This document shows, one piece after another, positions 1 through 9,187 of a DNA stretch of 33,804 nt; the first letter of the stretch is position 1, and the number at the start of each line of letters is the position of its first letter. The position numbers and the translations under genes are program-made. The DNA is from an uncultured Veillonella sp. (GTDB lineage: Bacteria > Bacillota > Negativicutes > Veillonellales > Veillonellaceae): assembly GCF_938010505.1 (NCBI RefSeq), contig NZ_CALLVP010000143.1:1-33804 (forward strand). The letters run 5' to 3'. The notes beneath the pieces are model-generated. The model was not told the origin of the DNA and did no database searches. It saw only the letters and a list, made by a program, of their open reading frames with translations.

Positions 1-1049
1 ATAGTTGTTTTACCTGTACCAGGACCACCCGTTATAAGAGAAAACTTTTCAAAAAATGAGAGCTGTATAGCTTCTTTTTGAGCATCACCAAAAGTAATGT
101 AGTTGTCTCGTTCAAACTTTTCAATAAAACTAGGAATATCTAATGCGATTGGATCAGCTTCTAATAGAAACTCCCGAGTATAATGGACACCTTCCACTTC
201 AGAAACATACATCTCTGGCGGATAGATATATAATATATCTTCATAATACGTGCTATACAGTGCACCTTGTTCTAGAAGGCTTTCAATAAAATTAGCAATA
301 TCATCTACATCAGTTTGTAATAGCTCATCTAAGCGACCGATAAGTCGATCTACGGGTAAGCATGTATGACCTTGATTATCTAAACTGCGTAAAATCCATT
401 CTAAACCAGCCTCTAAACGGCGTGTATCACTGCCAGTGACACCTAAATGTTCGGCCAAAGTATCGGCCGTACCAAAAAGCATATCTGGAGCTACACGTAA
501 CAAGATATAAGGATTATCCTCTATAACTGCAACTGACTGCACACCATAATAGGTATATACAATACGACTCCATTTCGATGAAATGTGATGACTTTCAAAA
601 AAATGATTTAAATCGGATAAAATACCTTCACCAAGTAAGGTATTAAATAATTCATCCTTAACACTTTTCCGGAGACCTGGAACATCTTTAATCTCTTCTG
701 GACGTTCTTCCCGTAAAATTTCTAAAATACGAATCCCAAAATACTCTAGTATCTTCTCTACGGATTTTTCACCAAAACCTTTTATGCCTAAATTTAACAA
801 ATAATTTTTGGCAGCACCCATATTATCAGGTTTTAACTTTTCGACACTGCTCGCATCAAATTGGCGACCGTACTTTTCATGTTCTACATAGCGGCCCCGT
901 ACTTCAATGTCTTCCCCTTCTTTAGGAGACTCAAATTTGCCAGTACAAGTAATGTATTCCTCATTATAATCTTTCAGGATAAACACGCAATATGTACGTT
1001 GTGTATTCTCATATATAGTTCGGTATACAAATCCTCGTATGGCGTCCAT
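1..1049 (-). CDS. recD2: RecD2-type DNA helicase, N-terminal part (cut by window edge)
   Basis: RecD2 is a 5'-3' superfamily 1 DNA helicase that acts in DNA repair without RecBC. The open frame from the ATG at 1049 gives 349 residues and runs off the left edge. The start MDAIRGFVYRTIYENTQ is followed by an OB-like N-terminal region, a helix-hairpin-helix segment around residues 80-105 (NLGIKGFGEKSVEKIL), and at the very edge the helicase Walker A GGPGTGKTT (about 341-349). The long region before the P-loop is what separates RecD2 from the RecD subunit of RecBCD. The start has a GGAG five bases upstream and overlaps the stop of the upstream gene by one base (TAATG), so translation is probably coupled. 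It is the last visible gene of the rimP-infB operon. The motif helicase domains lie outside the window. Confidence 0.9.
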   Translation of the reverse strand, partial: MDAIRGFVYRTIYENTQRTYCVFILKDYNEEYITCTGKFESPKEGEDIEVRGRYVEHEKYGRQFDASSVEKLKPDNMGAAKNYLLNLGIKGFGEKSVEKILEYFGIRILEILREERPEEIKDVPGLRKSVKDELFNTLLGEGILSDLNHFFESHHISSKWSRIVYTYYGVQSVAVIEDNPYILLRVAPDMLFGTADTLAEHLGVTGSDTRRLEAGLEWILRSLDNQGHTCLPVDRLIGRLDELLQTDVDDIANFIESLLEQGALYSTYYEDILYIYPPEMYVSEVEGVHYTREFLLEADPIALDIPSFIEKFERDNYITFGDAQKEAIQLSFFEKFSLITGGPGTGKTT

Positions 1050-1813
1050 TATTTCTCCGTATTAGGCAAGGCTTCAATAATTTCTTGCACTGCATCGGTA
1101 ATGCTGCCTTCGTTACCAATTTTGATATGTGCCACTGCTTCGTATAGAGGGTATCTTTCTTCATATACATTAAAAATATATTCGATACTTTCTTTTACAA
1201 GCGGACGAATCTCAAGATCCAAATCATCTAAAATATGATTTACATCGCGGTTTACGAATACAACAAGACCATTATTTCGCATCAATTTAACAGTTTTATC
1301 ATAGGTAACAGTGCCGCCACCTGTAGCAATGACAGATGGTTTATTATGAATTAATTCTTTGATTGTACTATATTCATATTCACTGAAAGCATCTTTACCA
1401 TCGTAAATATAGATATTTTGAACGGATTTACCTACTTTATCTTGAATCGTTTGGTCTAAGTCAAAAAAATCTCGCCCCAACTCTTTAGCTAGAACTTTAC
1501 CAACAGTAGTCTTACCTGCACCAGGCATACCAATGAGAAAAATATGCTTATGCATGTGTTCTTTCAAGAATTCATTACTCATAGAAACGACAGTTTTTAT
1601 ATAATTTTCAATATAAGGTGCTAACACTTCATTTTTACAATTTTGAGTATGTAAAGCAACGATGCTATCATCTCGTTCTTCATCAATAAGCGGCAAATGA
1701 TGTTCATCCTTATATTTACCAATTTCTTTAATCAATGTGAGTCGTTTTTCAAACTCCGTAACTAATACAGAATCAATACTATCTATTTGTTTACGAGCTT
1801 CCTTAATATCCAT
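1049..1813 (-). CDS. aroK: Chorismate mutase-shikimate kinase fusion
   Basis: Bifunctional aromatic amino-acid pathway enzyme of 254 residues. Residues 1-85 match the AroQ chorismate mutase fold: aligned with E. coli chorismate mutase they keep R7, R24, K35, D44 and R47, with D48 in place of the usual Glu. Residues 88-254 are shikimate kinase: Walker A GMPGAGKTT (95-103), the FFDLDQTI shikimate-binding Asp segment, the GGGTV loop and RPLV in the lid. Stand-alone shikimate kinases are about 170 residues, so the extra N-terminus is a real added domain. The kinase phosphorylates shikimate; the mutase converts chorismate to prephenate, two steps later. GGGGG lies five bases before the start. It sits 14 bases after ribF and overlaps recD2 by one base. 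Kinase assignment is firm; mutase activity is inferred from the conserved residues. Confidence 0.88.
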   Translation of the reverse strand: MDIKEARKQIDSIDSVLVTEFEKRLTLIKEIGKYKDEHHLPLIDEERDDSIVALHTQNCKNEVLAPYIENYIKTVVSMSNEFLKEHMHKHIFLIGMPGAGKTTVGKVLAKELGRDFFDLDQTIQDKVGKSVQNIYIYDGKDAFSEYEYSTIKELIHNKPSVIATGGGTVTYDKTVKLMRNNGLVVFVNRDVNHILDDLDLEIRPLVKESIEYIFNVYEERYPLYEAVAHIKIGNEGSITDAVQEIIEALPNTEK

Positions 1814-1827
1814 GAGAACCCCCTTTT

Positions 1828-2760
1828 TTATGCATTAGCTAAAATAGCTAGAGCCTGTTCTTCATCTACCTTCATTTGATCGATAAGATCTTGTAAGTTA
1901 TTAAATTTAACTTCCCCTCTAATATAAGAAATGAATTGTACAATTACTTCTTTTCCATATATATCCTGGTCAAAGTTAAAAACGTGTACTTCACATCTAT
2001 GGTACTGGTTTTTAAAGGTTGGATTATCTCCAATATTGCCTACCCCATCATACCAAATACCATCAATACATACACGATTAGCATAGACTCCATCTGGAGG
2101 TGTAGCCATTTCATTAGGAAGTAATAGATTCAATGTTGGAAATCCTAATGTGCGTCCCCGTTGATCACCTTTAATCACAGTTCCTTTAAACTGGAATGGC
2201 CTACCTAGCCAATGATTTGCATCCTCCAAACGTCCTTCATGAATAGCCTTTCTAATTTCTGTACTAGAAATAGGTGTACTACGATCATCACATGGCAATA
2301 AAGGCTGTACAAGAACTCGTATATTCTTATCCGCTACCACCTGTTTCATATATTCTGGATTGCCAAGCCCCTTTGCACCAAATGTAAAGTTTTCACCAAT
2401 TACAATGGCGTCCACATTCATATCATTGCAGAGATCATGTAAGAATTCATCTGCAGTCATTTTTAATAATGCTTCAGTCATAGGTAACCGTAAAATATAG
2501 TCAACTTTGAGCTCTTCTAGCACAGTATCCATAATCGCTTCTTGAATCACCCGTTTAGGTACTCGTTCTGGATGTAATATAGTCAACGGATGATGCTCGA
2601 AGGTAATGATGATACTTACGCCATTGACTGATGTAGCTTCTTCAACAGCCTTACGTATAACTCGTTGATGCCCTCGATGAATGCCATCAAAGGTACCAAG
2701 GGCATATACTTTTGTATCTTTGATTTGACGTAGTTCATCAAACGAATGTATTTGCTTCAT
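1828..2760 (-). CDS. ribF: Bifunctional riboflavin kinase / FAD synthetase
   Basis: RibF makes FMN from riboflavin and FAD from FMN in the cytosol. The 310 residues fit the family. The N-terminal FMN adenylyltransferase has the nucleotidyltransferase signature GTFDGIHRGH (22-31) and a later ISSTEIRKAI segment, equivalent to the second nucleotide-binding motif. The C-terminal riboflavin kinase domain has KGDQRGRTLGFPTLNL with the PTxN metal/nucleotide motif, then PPDGVYA. AAGGAT precedes the ATG. It follows truB after two bases and precedes the aroQ-aroK fusion, so it belongs to the translation operon; ribF next to truB is a common bacterial arrangement. Confidence 0.96.
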   Translation of the reverse strand: MKQIHSFDELRQIKDTKVYALGTFDGIHRGHQRVIRKAVEEATSVNGVSIIITFEHHPLTILHPERVPKRVIQEAIMDTVLEELKVDYILRLPMTEALLKMTADEFLHDLCNDMNVDAIVIGENFTFGAKGLGNPEYMKQVVADKNIRVLVQPLLPCDDRSTPISSTEIRKAIHEGRLEDANHWLGRPFQFKGTVIKGDQRGRTLGFPTLNLLLPNEMATPPDGVYANRVCIDGIWYDGVGNIGDNPTFKNQYHRCEVHVFNFDQDIYGKEVIVQFISYIRGEVKFNNLQDLIDQMKVDEEQALAILANA

Positions 2761-2762
2761 AC

Positions 2763-3704
2763 TTATCCTTCAATAAAAATATTTTTTTCCACTTTTAATG
2801 TGTGGTTTGTTCGTTTCATAATACCAATAAAACCATTCGGTCCATAAGCTCTATATAAATTATCTAGCTCGGTGAAAGAAAATTCACTTTCAATAGGTAA
2901 TTCCTTCCCTTGCACCATCATTTTTAATTGTACACTATTTACAGTCACTTGTGAAAGATGAGAAACCGCCGTATCCGTTGGTAATATAAGGCTTTCACCA
3001 TGTAACATTAATTCTTCAGCTATCTTAGCAGAGCTGATCTCAAAAGGTCCTACTTTAGTACGCGCCAAAGAAGTCATCGTGCCAGGTATACCTAAAGCAA
3101 TACAAATATCGCGTAATAATGAGCGAATATAAGTCCCCCCTGAGCAAGTCACGCGAACCGTGAAAAAAGGGAATCCATAGGCTATGAGCTCAATATTTTT
3201 AATATGAATTTGACGTAATGGCAGTTCTACAGGAATACCTTTACGAGCATATTCATAAGCTCGAATGCCATTTACTTTAATAGCTGAATACTTAGACGGT
3301 CTTTGGTCTTGAGCACCTGCAAATTTTTTCAGGGTACTAACCAGTTCTTCAAAGCTTGGTTTAACCATAGTTGCTGAGATCTCTGTAGATTGAATAGCTT
3401 GATTCAATACAACGCCATCACGCAATACCATATCATTATCTGGCAATACAGTTTGTCCTGAGCTATCTTCAGTATCTGTAAAAGTACCCAATTTACATTC
3501 TGCTACATAAGTTTTATCAAAACCCTCCGTGTATTCTATAAGGCGTGTTGCCTTTCCAAGAAATACAGGTAACACACCATAAGCCATAGGATCTAATGTA
3601 CCACTATGTCCAATGCGCTTTTCTTTTAAAATACGACGACAAATAGCAACGGCGTCATGACTCGTAATACCAGGTGGTTTTAAAAAAGGTAAAACCCCAT
3701 CCAT
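2763..3704 (-). CDS. truB: tRNA pseudouridine-55 synthase TruB
   Basis: TruB isomerises uridine 55 in the T-loop of nearly all elongator tRNAs and also acts as a tRNA folding chaperone. The 313-residue protein carries the catalytic motif GHSGTLDPMAYGVLPV with the nucleophile Asp38, the conserved GKATRL segment, the KYSAIKVNG region, and the GGTYIRSL motif. A C-terminal PUA-like segment (VQGKELP) ends the protein. The start overlaps the nrnA stop by one base (TAATG), with GAGGTG upstream, indicating translational coupling. The gene order nrnA-truB-ribF behind rbfA is typical of Firmicutes. Confidence 0.96.
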   Translation of the reverse strand: MDGVLPFLKPPGITSHDAVAICRRILKEKRIGHSGTLDPMAYGVLPVFLGKATRLIEYTEGFDKTYVAECKLGTFTDTEDSSGQTVLPDNDMVLRDGVVLNQAIQSTEISATMVKPSFEELVSTLKKFAGAQDQRPSKYSAIKVNGIRAYEYARKGIPVELPLRQIHIKNIELIAYGFPFFTVRVTCSGGTYIRSLLRDICIALGIPGTMTSLARTKVGPFEISSAKIAEELMLHGESLILPTDTAVSHLSQVTVNSVQLKMMVQGKELPIESEFSFTELDNLYRAYGPNGFIGIMKRTNHTLKVEKNIFIEG

Positions 3705-4648
3705 TACTTAATCACCTCAATAAGAGCCTTTTTTGCATCTTGTAACGGCAAATTAATGGTGCAACCAGCAGCGCGAATATGACCGCCGCCACCAAAATGG
3801 CTTGCCACAGTATTCACATCAATACCTTTAGAGCGCAAACTTACGCGCGTTCTATCATCAGCTTCAGCTTTCAATAAAATTGCCACATCTACAGTATCAA
3901 CATTTCTAATAATATCTACAAAACCATCTGTATCATTACTTAGAATATTCATGGCCTCACGATTTAGCTCGATAGTGGCCACTGTATTATTCTTATGGAA
4001 TTCGATAGTTTGCATAACTTGTTTTGTTAATTCTAGGCGACTGGCAGATACGGCTTCAATAGTTTCAGAAATAACATTTGGTCTAGCCCCTGCAGCGACA
4101 CATTTGGCAGCCATCTTAAGGGTATTCGCCGTAGTATTACTAAACTTAAAGAAACCGCAGTCCGTAGCTATCGCCATATATAACGCGGTACCCATAGACT
4201 CAGTGATAGGCCAATTCCATTTTGTACATAAGTCGGTGACAATTTCACCAGTAGCAGCAAAATCAGGCTTTAAATATAGATGATCTGCAAATTCTGTATT
4301 AGAAATATGGTGATCTATATTAAAAATAGGTGCACTCCAGAGTGCACCTACTTTGCCAATTCGCTCATACGTGCTAGCATCCAAAACCATTAGCATATCA
4401 ATATCAACTGGATTAGTTTCAAAATACGCTACATCATAGATGTGGTCCGTATATCGTAAGAATGAGTATTTCTCAGGAACTACATCATCCACTACCATAT
4501 ATACAGTTTTACCTTGCCCAGCAAGGGCTTCGTAAAAGGCAACCATGGAACCGATAGCATCGCCATCAGGTCTAACATGGACGGTTAGCATAATAGAATT
4601 AGCTTCACACAGAGCCATATGTAATTGATTAATAGTAATCTTACTCAT
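3704..4648 (-). CDS. nrnA: DHH-family oligoribonuclease / pAp phosphatase NrnA
   Basis: NrnA degrades very short RNAs (nanoRNA) to mononucleotides and removes the 3' phosphate of pAp, a by-product of sulfur and carrier-protein metabolism. The 314 residues show the DHH phosphoesterase metal motifs: VRPDGDAIGS near residue 25-35, an Asp in MVLDAST, the signature NIDHHIS, and a DHHA1 C-terminal domain ending in the nucleotide-binding FGGGGHIRAAG. It lies between rbfA and truB. Function is assigned from family and synteny; whether both activities are retained cannot be seen. Confidence 0.93.
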   Translation of the reverse strand: MSKITINQLHMALCEANSIMLTVHVRPDGDAIGSMVAFYEALAGQGKTVYMVVDDVVPEKYSFLRYTDHIYDVAYFETNPVDIDMLMVLDASTYERIGKVGALWSAPIFNIDHHISNTEFADHLYLKPDFAATGEIVTDLCTKWNWPITESMGTALYMAIATDCGFFKFSNTTANTLKMAAKCVAAGARPNVISETIEAVSASRLELTKQVMQTIEFHKNNTVATIELNREAMNILSNDTDGFVDIIRNVDTVDVAILLKAEADDRTRVSLRSKGIDVNTVASHFGGGGHIRAAGCTINLPLQDAKKALIEVIK

Positions 4649-4665
4649 GTTCTGTATCCTTTGCT

Positions 4666-5022
4666 TTAATTTGTTTCTTCGTCCTTTTTGATTTCATTCA
4701 AAAGGGATTCTATATGCATGCTATAGTCTAAAGACGTATCCTTATCAAAAGTGATAGAAGGAACGTGGCGCAATTTAAGTACTTTGCCAAGCTCAGTACG
4801 AATATGTCCAGCTGCATGCTTTAATGCAATAAGAGTATCTTGTTTTTCCTTATCGGAACCAAACAAGGAAACATAAATCGTAGCTTCACGCAAATCACCT
4901 GTTACATGAACATCCGTAATTGTGGTAAAGCCGATGCGAGGATCTTTCAACCCGCGCATCAACATTTGACTTACCTCTTGTTTGATAAATTCTTGTAATT
5001 TTCTGACACGAACGTCACTCAT
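4666..5022 (-). CDS. rbfA: 30S ribosome-binding factor RbfA
   Basis: RbfA is a small KH-fold protein that binds the immature 30S subunit near the 5' end of 16S rRNA and is needed for its late maturation and for growth in the cold. The 118 residues match the family length. The N-terminal RVRKLQEFIKQEVSQML, the LKDPRIGFTTITDV segment and the VTGDLREATIYVS strand are characteristic. GGAGG followed by the AU-rich spacer TATAT leads into the ATG. It lies 9 bases after infB, the canonical neighbour. Confidence 0.96.
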   Translation of the reverse strand: MSDVRVRKLQEFIKQEVSQMLMRGLKDPRIGFTTITDVHVTGDLREATIYVSLFGSDKEKQDTLIALKHAAGHIRTELGKVLKLRHVPSITFDKDTSLDYSMHIESLLNEIKKDEETN

Positions 5023-5031
5023 ATATACCTC

Positions 5032-7488
5032 CTAGAATTGAGGTGCAACTTCTTCCATTAAGTATGCTTCGATAACGTCGCCTTCCTTCACATCGCGGTA
5101 ACCTTCCAAGGAAATACCACATTCAAAGGATGTTTTAACCTCTTTCACTTCGTCTTTGAAGCGGCGTAAGGAGTCAACCTTACCTTCAAACACAACGATG
5201 CCATCACGGATCAAGCGAACTTCAGAGTCATTAGTAATGCGACCTTCAGTTACATAAGAACCTGCTACAATAGCTTTAGGTGTAGAGATAACTTGACGAA
5301 CTTCTGCACGACCGACGATAACCTCTTTGAATTGAGGAGCTAGCATACCACGCATCGCAGACTCAACGTCGTTGATAGCATCGTAGATTACGCGATATGT
5401 ACGAAGGTCAACTTTTTCATTTTCAGCAGCACGGCGGACATTAGCATCAGGACGTACGTTGAAGCCCATTACGATTGCATTAGATGCAGAAGCCAACATG
5501 ATATCGGATTCATTAATAGCACCTACAGCTGCATGAACAATAACGATACGTACTTCAGGGTTTTTAATGCCTTCTAAAGATTGACGCAATGCCTCTACAG
5601 AACCTTGAACATCAGCTTTGATAATGATGTTAAGGTCTTTTAACTCACCTTGTTGAATTTGGTTGAAAATATCATCCAATGTAACTTTGTGAGTAGATTG
5701 TAATTCTTGAACGCGTTGTTTAGCAATACGTTTTTCAGCGATTGCACGTGCCTCGTTGTCATCCATACCGTTAATAATTTCACCGGCTTGTGGAACTTCA
5801 GAGAAGCCCAAGATTTCTACTGGCATGGATGGACGAGCAACTTTTACTTTTTCACCGCGCTCATTTGTCATGGCACGAACTTTACCGTACGCAGTACCAG
5901 CAAGTACTGTATCTCCTACACGAAGAGAGCCTTTTTGTACCAATACTGTACATACGGCACCACGGCCTTTATCAAGTTGAGCCTCGATAACTACGCCATA
6001 TGCCTTACGGTTAGGATTAGCTTTCAACTCCATAACCTCTGCTACGAGCAAGATATTTTCGAGCAAGTCGTCGATACCTTGTTTTTGTTTAGCAGATACT
6101 GGAACCATGATTACATCGCCACCCCATTCTTCTGGTAAAAGTCCATGTTCAGACAATTGTTGTTTTACATGGTCTGGGTTAGCACCTGGTTTATCCATTT
6201 TATTGATGGCTACGATAATAGGTACTTCTGCAGATTTAGCATGGTTGATAGCCTCGATAGTTTGTGGCATTACACCATCGTCGGCAGCTACTACGAGAAC
6301 CGCGATATCTGTAGATTTCGCACCACGTAGACGCATAGCAGTAAACGCTTCATGGCCTGGTGTATCAAGGAATGTAATTTTATTGTCGTTGTAACGAACT
6401 TGGTATGCACCGATATGTTGAGTGATACCGCCAGCTTCACCAGCTGTTACGTTAGTTTGACGAATTACGTCCAACAAGGATGTTTTACCATGGTCAACGT
6501 GACCCATAATAGTTACTACAGGAGGACGCGGCTTTAATGTTTCTGGTGCATCTTCAATTTCGATAACATCTGTAGGATCTTCTTCTGGTTCTACTTCAGT
6601 TACAGTTACGCCAAACTCTTCAGCTACGATAGTAGCTGTGTCTACATCAACCTCTTGGTTAATGCTTGCCATAACACCTAAAAGCATCAATTTTTTGATG
6701 ATTTCAGATACTTCGCGCCCCATTTTTTCAGCTAATTCTTTAACAGTTAAAGGACCGCTTAATTCAATTTCTGTAGCAATCGCAGCTTCAGCCTTACGTT
6801 CAGCTTCTGCTTTTTGTTGTAAGTACTGCTCGTTACGATGTTTTACGCGATTTTTTTTCTTTTGCATAGATGTAGATAACAAGGATTGAGGGCGGTTATT
6901 ACCACCTTTTTTATTTTTCTTGTTACGGCGATCATTATTAGAATTGCGGTTATCGCTATTACGATTATCGTTGTTGCGATTATCATTATTACGCGCATCA
7001 TTTGAACGACCGTTATTACGGTTATCATTATTGCGGTTGTTATTGTTAGGGCGATTGTTAGCGCGGTCACCACCATGTTGGTTTCCATCAGATTTACGTG
7101 TAGGCTCAGAGATTTGTACGTGACGTACATTGCCTTTTTTATGGTCCTTTTGTTTAGATTGATCGTCTTGTTTTTGACCAGCTTGTTTGTGTTTATCTTT
7201 TTTCTGTTCGTTAGAACGATTTGAATGCTGTTGTTTATGTGATGCAGCTTCTTGTTTATGAGCTGCAGTTGGAGCAGATTTTGATTCTACCTTTTTTTCT
7301 GTTTTTTGTGCTACTTTAGGAGCTTCAGATTTTTTACCTAATTGTTTTTTTACAATTTCATAACCTGAATCATCTACAGAATTAACTGCTTTAGTAACAT
7401 TAATATTATGTTGTTGCAAGATAGAAATGACCTGCTTACTTTCTACGCCGAACTCTTTGGCGATTTCATGAACGCGCTTTTTGGACAT
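5032..7488 (-). CDS. infB: Translation initiation factor IF-2
   Basis: IF-2 is the GTPase that places initiator fMet-tRNA on the 30S subunit and promotes 50S joining. It has 818 residues: an N-terminal IF2N helix-turn segment (1-50), a long charged linker (about 51-235) with an Asn/Arg/Asp-rich stretch at 141-198, a second IF2N-like segment (about 240-290), and the G domain with GHVDHGKT (329-336), DTPGH (375-379) and NKMD (429-432). Domains II, III and the fMet-tRNA binding C2 domain follow. GGGGG with a seven-base spacer precedes the ATG. It sits between ylxQ and rbfA as in other Firmicutes. The Asn-rich linker is unusual in composition. Confidence 0.98.
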   Translation of the reverse strand: MSKKRVHEIAKEFGVESKQVISILQQHNINVTKAVNSVDDSGYEIVKKQLGKKSEAPKVAQKTEKKVESKSAPTAAHKQEAASHKQQHSNRSNEQKKDKHKQAGQKQDDQSKQKDHKKGNVRHVQISEPTRKSDGNQHGGDRANNRPNNNNRNNDNRNNGRSNDARNNDNRNNDNRNSDNRNSNNDRRNKKNKKGGNNRPQSLLSTSMQKKKNRVKHRNEQYLQQKAEAERKAEAAIATEIELSGPLTVKELAEKMGREVSEIIKKLMLLGVMASINQEVDVDTATIVAEEFGVTVTEVEPEEDPTDVIEIEDAPETLKPRPPVVTIMGHVDHGKTSLLDVIRQTNVTAGEAGGITQHIGAYQVRYNDNKITFLDTPGHEAFTAMRLRGAKSTDIAVLVVAADDGVMPQTIEAINHAKSAEVPIIVAINKMDKPGANPDHVKQQLSEHGLLPEEWGGDVIMVPVSAKQKQGIDDLLENILLVAEVMELKANPNRKAYGVVIEAQLDKGRGAVCTVLVQKGSLRVGDTVLAGTAYGKVRAMTNERGEKVKVARPSMPVEILGFSEVPQAGEIINGMDDNEARAIAEKRIAKQRVQELQSTHKVTLDDIFNQIQQGELKDLNIIIKADVQGSVEALRQSLEGIKNPEVRIVIVHAAVGAINESDIMLASASNAIVMGFNVRPDANVRRAAENEKVDLRTYRVIYDAINDVESAMRGMLAPQFKEVIVGRAEVRQVISTPKAIVAGSYVTEGRITNDSEVRLIRDGIVVFEGKVDSLRRFKDEVKEVKTSFECGISLEGYRDVKEGDVIEAYLMEEVAPQF

Positions 7489-7503
7489 CTACATACCCCC
7501 TTA

Positions 7504-7809
7504 TTATCGATCAATCTCTTTAAGTAATGCCTTTGCAAATCCATCATCTAATACGGCGACTACTACCCGAACTTCCTTACCAATGGCCGTTCCTAAAGCC
7601 TCTTTATCGGCAATACTGTGAAGTGGAATGTGATGGGTTTCTGCTAATTGAGTATATTTCTTTTCATTATTGGCTGCACAGTCACCAGCGAGAAGTACCA
7701 ATTTCGGTTCCCTTCGCTTTATAGCTTTTTCTACGATAAAATCACCAGAAATAACTTTTCCTGCTCGTTGCGCTAAGCCTAAGAGATTTAAAATTTTATC
7801 TTCATTCAT
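7504..7809 (-). CDS. ylxQ: L7Ae-family ribosomal / K-turn RNA-binding protein YlxQ
   Basis: A 101-residue member of the L7Ae/L30e/YbxF family, small proteins that bind kink-turn RNA. The start MNEDKILNLLGLAQRAGKVISGD matches the family, where a LGLAxRAGKxxxG segment contacts RNA; the LVLLAGDCAANNEKK segment in the middle is also typical. It lies between ylxR and infB, the standard position in the nusA operon. No good Shine-Dalgarno sequence is visible before the ATG, so it may rely on coupling with ylxR, whose stop is 12 bases upstream. Its exact role is not established. Confidence 0.88.
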   Translation of the reverse strand: MNEDKILNLLGLAQRAGKVISGDFIVEKAIKRREPKLVLLAGDCAANNEKKYTQLAETHHIPLHSIADKEALGTAIGKEVRVVVAVLDDGFAKALLKEIDR

Positions 7810-7821
7810 GTATATCAGTGA

Positions 7822-8091
7822 TTACTCATTCTCTTGTAAATCACGTTGTAACGCTTCATATATCTCTTTAGATACGCTATGCTTTAAGGACCGTTCTAAT
7901 CGTTTTGCCTTATAGGCCTGCTCAAAACATGACATGGACTCACATAAATATGCTCCACGTCCTGGTGCTTTGCCGCTGCGATCAATAGTGATATTGCCGT
8001 CTGGACTCAAGGCTACGCGAATCAATTCTCGTTTTGCCTTAGGGTCACCACATCCTACACAAGTACGCATAGGTTGGGATTTTGGTTTCAT
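7822..8091 (-). CDS. ylxR: YlxR family RNA-binding protein (RnpM)
   Basis: An 89-residue YlxR protein. The family hallmark, MRTCVGC near residues 8-14 followed by the PKREL(I/L)RV segment, and GRGAYLC further on, are all present. In Bacillus subtilis the homologue has been reported to bind RNase P RNA and modulate its activity; a role as nucleoid-associated regulator has also been proposed. It lies two bases after nusA and upstream of ylxQ, the usual place. Transfer of the RNase P function to this organism is inference. Confidence 0.92.
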   Translation of the reverse strand: MKPKSQPMRTCVGCGDPKAKRELIRVALSPDGNITIDRSGKAPGRGAYLCESMSCFEQAYKAKRLERSLKHSVSKEIYEALQRDLQENE

Positions 8092-8093
8092 GA

Positions 8094-9170
8094 CTATTCA
8101 CCATCCTCAGCATTGCCGAAACCTGTGAAAGGTTCTTCAGCAGCTTGAGTTTCACTTTTAATATCGATTTTCCAGTTAGTCAACTTAGCCGCCAAACGAG
8201 CGTTTTGGCCAGCTTTACCAATAGCTAAAGATAATTGGTAATCAGGCACTACTACATAAGAAGCTTTTTCTTCTTCGCTTACATCTACAGATACAACCTT
8301 TGCAGGACTCAGGGAGTTAGCAATATAAATTGCTGGATCTTCATCCCATTTAACAATGTCAATTTTTTCATCGTGTAATTCATCAACGATATGTTGTACA
8401 CGTTGTCCTTTAGGACCTACGCAAGCACCTACAGGGTCAACATTTTCATCTCGACTATATACGGCGATTTTAGAACGCATCCCCGGCTCACGAGCTACAG
8501 ACTTAAGCTCTACTACGCCTTCAAAGATTTCTGGAACCTCTAGCTCAAATAGACGTTTCAATAAACCTGGATGTGTGCGAGAAATCATAATTTGAGGGCC
8601 TTTCGTAGTTTTCTTAACCTCTACGATATAGCATTTAATACGATCTCCTTCACGGTATGTTTCAGTAACAATTTGCTCAGTTGAAGGCAAAATCGCTTCT
8701 GTTTTACCAAGATCGATAAATACATTTTTACCTTCAACGCGAGTAATAACGCCAGTGATGATATCTCCTTCACGACTGTAATACTCTTCGTATACTACAC
8801 TGCGCTCAGCCTCTTTTAAACGTTGAATAAGCATTTGTTTAGCAGTATGGGCAGCACTACGGCCAAAGTTGGCAGGAGTTACATCTACTTCTACTACGTC
8901 ACCAATCTCAAAACGTTTATCTTTTTTGCGAGCGTCCAACAAGCTGATTTCTGTTTCAGGTAATTCAACAGTTTCTACAACTTGTTTTTTAGCCATTACT
9001 TTATAAACGCCTGTTTCGCGGTCAATCACAACGTACGCATCTGGGTTAGATGTTGGTTCTTTGCGATATGCTTGCAACAATGCAGCCTCTAAGGATTCAA
9101 AAATAACCTCAGGAGCAAAACCTTTTTGCTTTGTAAGCACCATTACCGCTTGAATTAATTCTTGACTCAC
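8094..9170 (-). CDS. nusA: Transcription termination/antitermination factor NusA
   Basis: NusA binds RNA polymerase and nascent RNA and modulates pausing, termination and antitermination. The 358 residues contain the N-terminal RNAP-binding domain (about 1-125), an S1 domain (about 130-200, GDIITGVITRVEGKNVFIDL), and two KH domains (CVGPKGQRVQ and LAIGKAGQNARLAAKL). There is no C-terminal acidic repeat extension, normal for Firmicutes. The start is GTG, with GGAGG seven bases upstream. It follows rimP and precedes ylxR. Confidence 0.97.
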   Translation of the reverse strand: MSQELIQAVMVLTKQKGFAPEVIFESLEAALLQAYRKEPTSNPDAYVVIDRETGVYKVMAKKQVVETVELPETEISLLDARKKDKRFEIGDVVEVDVTPANFGRSAAHTAKQMLIQRLKEAERSVVYEEYYSREGDIITGVITRVEGKNVFIDLGKTEAILPSTEQIVTETYREGDRIKCYIVEVKKTTKGPQIMISRTHPGLLKRLFELEVPEIFEGVVELKSVAREPGMRSKIAVYSRDENVDPVGACVGPKGQRVQHIVDELHDEKIDIVKWDEDPAIYIANSLSPAKVVSVDVSEEEKASYVVVPDYQLSLAIGKAGQNARLAAKLTNWKIDIKSETQAAEEPFTGFGNAEDGE

Positions 9171-9187
9171 TCGTATGCCTCCATATA

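Noticed and set aside
5707..6138. Plus-strand frame of 143 residues opposite infB
   Set aside because: Antisense to a conserved coding region, no Shine-Dalgarno, and no protein-like pattern.
6843..7130. Minus-strand frame of 95 residues inside infB
   Set aside because: A shifted reading of the Asn-rich repeat; the repetitive codons leave other frames open.
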